From Oppiella nova (Eukaryota > Arthropoda > Arachnida > Sarcoptiformes > Oppiidae), in the NCBI GenBank assembly GCA_905397405.1, contig CAJPVJ010000519.1, positions 1-23,742 of the forward strand: 23,742 nt of DNA, written 5' to 3'. Below the pieces are notes generated by a model. The model made no database searches. It was not told where the DNA came from and saw only the letters and a list, made by a program, of their open reading frames with translations. Within the stretch, counting starts at the first letter, position 1; the number at the start of each line of letters is the position of its first letter. The position numbers and the translations under genes are program-made. This document shows, in pieces, positions 21,024-23,742 of the stretch.

Positions 21024-23255
21024 AATAAAGTCTTATTAATTTCTTTTAAGACAAATATTATCCTTAATTACTGGTAATACTGCAACTTTGAAAATTAAAT
21101 TTATAACTGAAATAACAATATAGTAATATAGTATAGTAGTTATAGTTTATAAACCGGATAAAATCAATTTTACTCCAATAGTAAACACTTATATTCAGTG
21201 TTATTATCTCAGAATTCTCTATAATAACAATAATAATAACTAACAGAATATTCTTAATCGCAGCGTTCAAAGCGAAAACAAAACAACACTTCAATCTATA
21301 CATCAAAATACGATAATTCTGTTGAGATTTGTTTTGACTATTTGTTTGTCATTATTATCATAACGTATAAAAACTTTCGGAAAAAAACTTATTGTATATA
21401 TGAATAGAAAGGAAAGACACAAAAATTGTTTTATGTATTGAATTGAAAGCTAGAGATAAGGCATACAAAAACACACAATAATTGCGATACTATTGTAGTC
21501 AATACGAGAGTTGACAGAATCGAGACCAATATATTCAATGAACTGTAAGACTAGATAACAAATGGTCTCATTTTCTACATAAAAAATACTCAATGAATTT
21601 CATACTATTATTGACAGTATTAGACATTTTTGGGAAAAACAAAAATTAATATTTATCTAATCTAAAAAATTGTACCAATATTTAAATGAAACAATATTTT
21701 ATTAATTGGTGTTTAAATGTATGGGTACTTATAGCGAGTGGTTATTGTAAAACACACACCAATAATAGCTCAATGAAATAGTTATTAAAAATAATTAAAA
21801 TTATAAAATAGATTTTCAACAGTAATATTAGTCATAATCTGTTTGAGACAGATATGATAGAGCGGGTACAAATTTGTATAAATACTACCTAAGCAAGACT
21901 ATTTATGTAATAGTAAATTAATCGATTAATTTGTTTTAATGAATGACTAAATAGCGTACTTGTTAATTTAATTTGAAAGTTATTTATATTGTGAATGAAT
22001 TTTGAGACAGCAAGGTATGAAAAATATATGAAATGCGTATTGTTTAACAAATGGCTCAATTAATATGTTGCCTAATACATAGGTGATATAACTTTACATC
22101 CCTGTCCCCATGCACCTAACTGCACACAAACTACTGTATTAAACAAATGTTTTTCACTCATTTAAATAGATTTATTAAAAATAATATCAATATTTATAGC
22201 ATTTTAACATAAAATGATTTGATTTTAAAAAGTTATATAGAGAATATTCTGTTAAATAGTAAACAAATTTAAATACATAATTGAAATTGTTAATTAAAAT
22301 AGTAGCTAATAAAACTAATTAACACCTAGGTCACCTATATATGAGATATTGTGTACATAAATGACTTTTTGATTTTTCATGTTTGACTGGAAAGGGATGT
22401 TTAAATTGTTTACTGTTTAAAAAACTTTTATATATGTTTTAAAAGTTAACCATAATTACAAAACTCATTATAAAATTCCAAAATAATAATTATGTATCAA
22501 TATTATAATTGTAAAAAATATGTTATGTTTTATTTAACATATTTGATAAATTAACCTGATAAGTTTTAATTTGTTAATCGTTGTAAAATGCCAAATGATA
22601 TATACAACACATTTTTTGACAACAAATAACTCCCCCATTAATTAATTGTATTATAAAACTATAAGCAAACAACAAATTATACGATAACATTTTTAAAAAT
22701 GATTATTAGATATAATGTGAAAAACAAAAAACAATTTTTTGGGAGAAATCTAACAAACAATATACGATAAGCGAAAAAATAATATTTCAATTAACATAAT
22801 GTAAAACATATTGAAACAAACAATTGTTTTCAAACATAACAAATGTTATCATATTTATTATATACCGTATGAATGAATGAGATTTTTTTGTATGTAATTT
22901 AACAAAACAAATTTAAAAATTATATTATAATTAATTTTATTCAATACGAAAAATATATAATAATAATAGACATAAGAAAATCTCATATTAAATATGAAAC
23001 AAACGAAATATAAAAAACTTTTTGTAGGATTAATATACAGATTAATAAATTAATAATAATTACTGTAATAAAATCGATAAAAATTGAGTTCAATATTGAA
23101 TATGTGAATAAAAAATTAGTAAATTTATGACACTGTTTAGTTTAATTATAATCATACTAGCAATTTTCTAGCTAATCCGGGTTATATAAATTAAAGCTCC
23201 TAGTAATAGTGAATTAAATTTTATATAAAACTTTTTTTAATTAACAAAATATATC

Positions 23256-23618
23256 TTAAGAGTAGTAATTACGGGAATACCTTTCGCTACGGTGCCCCCG
23301 ATGACCGACATTATCAGGTGATCCATATCCCCGTCCATATCCATCTCCATGTCCAGCACCATAACCTGCGTAACCATAACCTCCATCGCCGTGTCTCTTA
23401 TGAGCTCCGGTATCATAGCTATAAGTGTGTGCCTTTCCTAAGTTGTGGCCAAAACCTCCGTGTCTATAATCTCCCTGACCACGACCATGACTTCCATGTC
23501 CACTATTTCCATAGCTATTACCTCTAAGTCCAGAACCTCTAAAGCCATGATATTCTGGTTTGTAAGCGCTATGCTTTGAATATCCATAACCTCCATGTCC
23601 TCCAAGACCTCCAAGCCC
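23256..23618 (-). CDS. Gly/Tyr/His-rich protein, terminal exon, 5'-incomplete
   Basis: On the - strand a frame of 120 codons runs from 23618 to a TAA at 23256-23258. It has no start codon, so ATG-based ORF calling misses it. The product has 37 Gly, 16 Tyr and 13 His, with repeats such as GLGGLGGHGGYGYSKHSAYK and GYGYAGYGAGHGDGYGRGYG, and ends SERYSRNYYS. Such low-complexity Gly/Tyr proteins are typical of secreted cuticle, silk or cement-like proteins of arthropods. No family can be named. Immediately upstream in the same frame is TGA (23619-23621). The -1 frame there reads KRFGVQGLEG, so either an acceptor lies close by (for example GAAAAG before 23640, or CTTGAG before 23618) or one base is missing. 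A possible ATTAAA poly(A) signal on the - strand is at 23236-23241. Confidence 0.72.
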   Translation of the reverse strand, partial: GLGGLGGHGGYGYSKHSAYKPEYHGFRGSGLRGNSYGNSGHGSHGRGQGDYRHGGFGHNLGKAHTYSYDTGAHKRHGDGGYGYAGYGAGHGDGYGRGYGSPDNVGHRGHRSERYSRNYYS

Positions 23619-23742
23619 TCAAGTCCTTGAACTCCAAACCTTTTCAAACATTTTTTACATCAAAAACAACTTTTTAGGCAATTATTTAGTTTTAGGTTTT
23701 ACATAAAAAGCAATTCATTTAAATAACAAAAACTTTTATTAC

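Larger units (their letters stand above)
175..22250. repeat. Dispersed palindrome family AGAATATTCT (21 copies)
   Basis: Exact AGAATATTCT starts at 175, 653, 907, 1090, 1691, 2064, 3793, 6263, 7713, 8670, 9334, 10447, 13115, 14600, 16206, 16501, 17760, 19400, 20339, 21245 and 22241. The 8-bp core GAATATTC also occurs at 819, 1754, 15207, 18883 and 18952. With roughly 27% GC, about one core and about 0.1 of the 10-mer would be expected by chance. The flanks are mostly unrelated apart from a frequent C before and G after. The form nGAAnnTTCn equals a two-unit heat-shock-element dimer, but function is unknown. Confidence 0.9.
19487..23255. other. 3' flank between two convergent genes
   Basis: The GluCl 3' UTR must begin at 19487, but its end is unclear. 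Candidate + strand poly(A) signals are ATTAAA at 19696-19701 and AATAAA at 20387-20392. The rest is AT-rich with a short TC tract and palindrome copies at 20339, 21245 and 22241. No coding region was recognised. Confidence 0.6.

Noticed and set aside
175-22250. CRISPR-like array made of the AGAATATTCT repeats
   Set aside because: Spacing is irregular (63 bp to over 2 kb), the repeats are only 10 bp and the genome is eukaryotic.
23318-23647. Two frames, 23318-23527 on + and 23438-23647 on -, rich in His or Val/Glu
   Set aside because: Both are shadows of the Gly/Tyr/His-rich frame, which uses a different - strand phase and has the coherent composition. Only the first few codons of the - strand one may matter for the frameshift question.

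Overview
This is eukaryotic, very AT-rich DNA from an animal. It holds most of one multi-exon gene on the + strand plus the 3' part of a second gene on the - strand. The main gene encodes an arthropod-type glutamate-gated chloride channel (GluCl), a pentameric cys-loop receptor. Its protein resembles insect and arachnid GluCl closely through the ligand-binding domain and M1-M4. Introns of up to about 4.8 kb, extremely AT-rich non-coding DNA and many (TC)n tracts suggest an arthropod, perhaps a mite or other arachnid. That placement is a guess and no taxonomic search was possible.

Layout: 1-2898 is non-coding, probably an upstream intron, because the exons for the signal peptide and N-terminal helix are not in the window. 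Two alternative 68-nt exons, called 3A (2899-2966) and 3B (4504-4571), encode the same 23-residue stretch in two versions. The constitutive exons follow: 8726-8960, 9256-9327, 9916-10050, 13999-14438 (M1-M3) and 19241-19486 (M4 and stop). All junctions have GT/AG sites and the phases fit, giving 398 codons from the first Asp. The numbering 3-8 follows the usual insect GluCl scheme. The region 19487-23255 is a gene-poor 3' flank. At 23256-23618 on the - strand there is a 120-codon Gly/Tyr/His-rich open frame, the terminal exon of a convergently transcribed gene. It lacks a start codon in the window and may carry a one-base frameshift.

The non-coding DNA has its own structure. It holds nine simple-repeat tracts, mostly (TC)n or (GA)n of similar length. 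There is a 339-bp near-perfect foldback (17268-17606), a smaller 150-bp foldback (15329-15478) and a tRNA-like SINE remnant beside the latter. A 10-bp palindrome, AGAATATTCT, occurs 21 times, and its 8-bp core 26 times, where about one would be expected. The intron between exons 5 and 6 contains an unexpectedly long open frame (9328-9789).

The most interesting signals are the alternative exon pair, the dispersed palindrome family, the long foldback and the intronic open frame. I do not see a wholly new molecular system.
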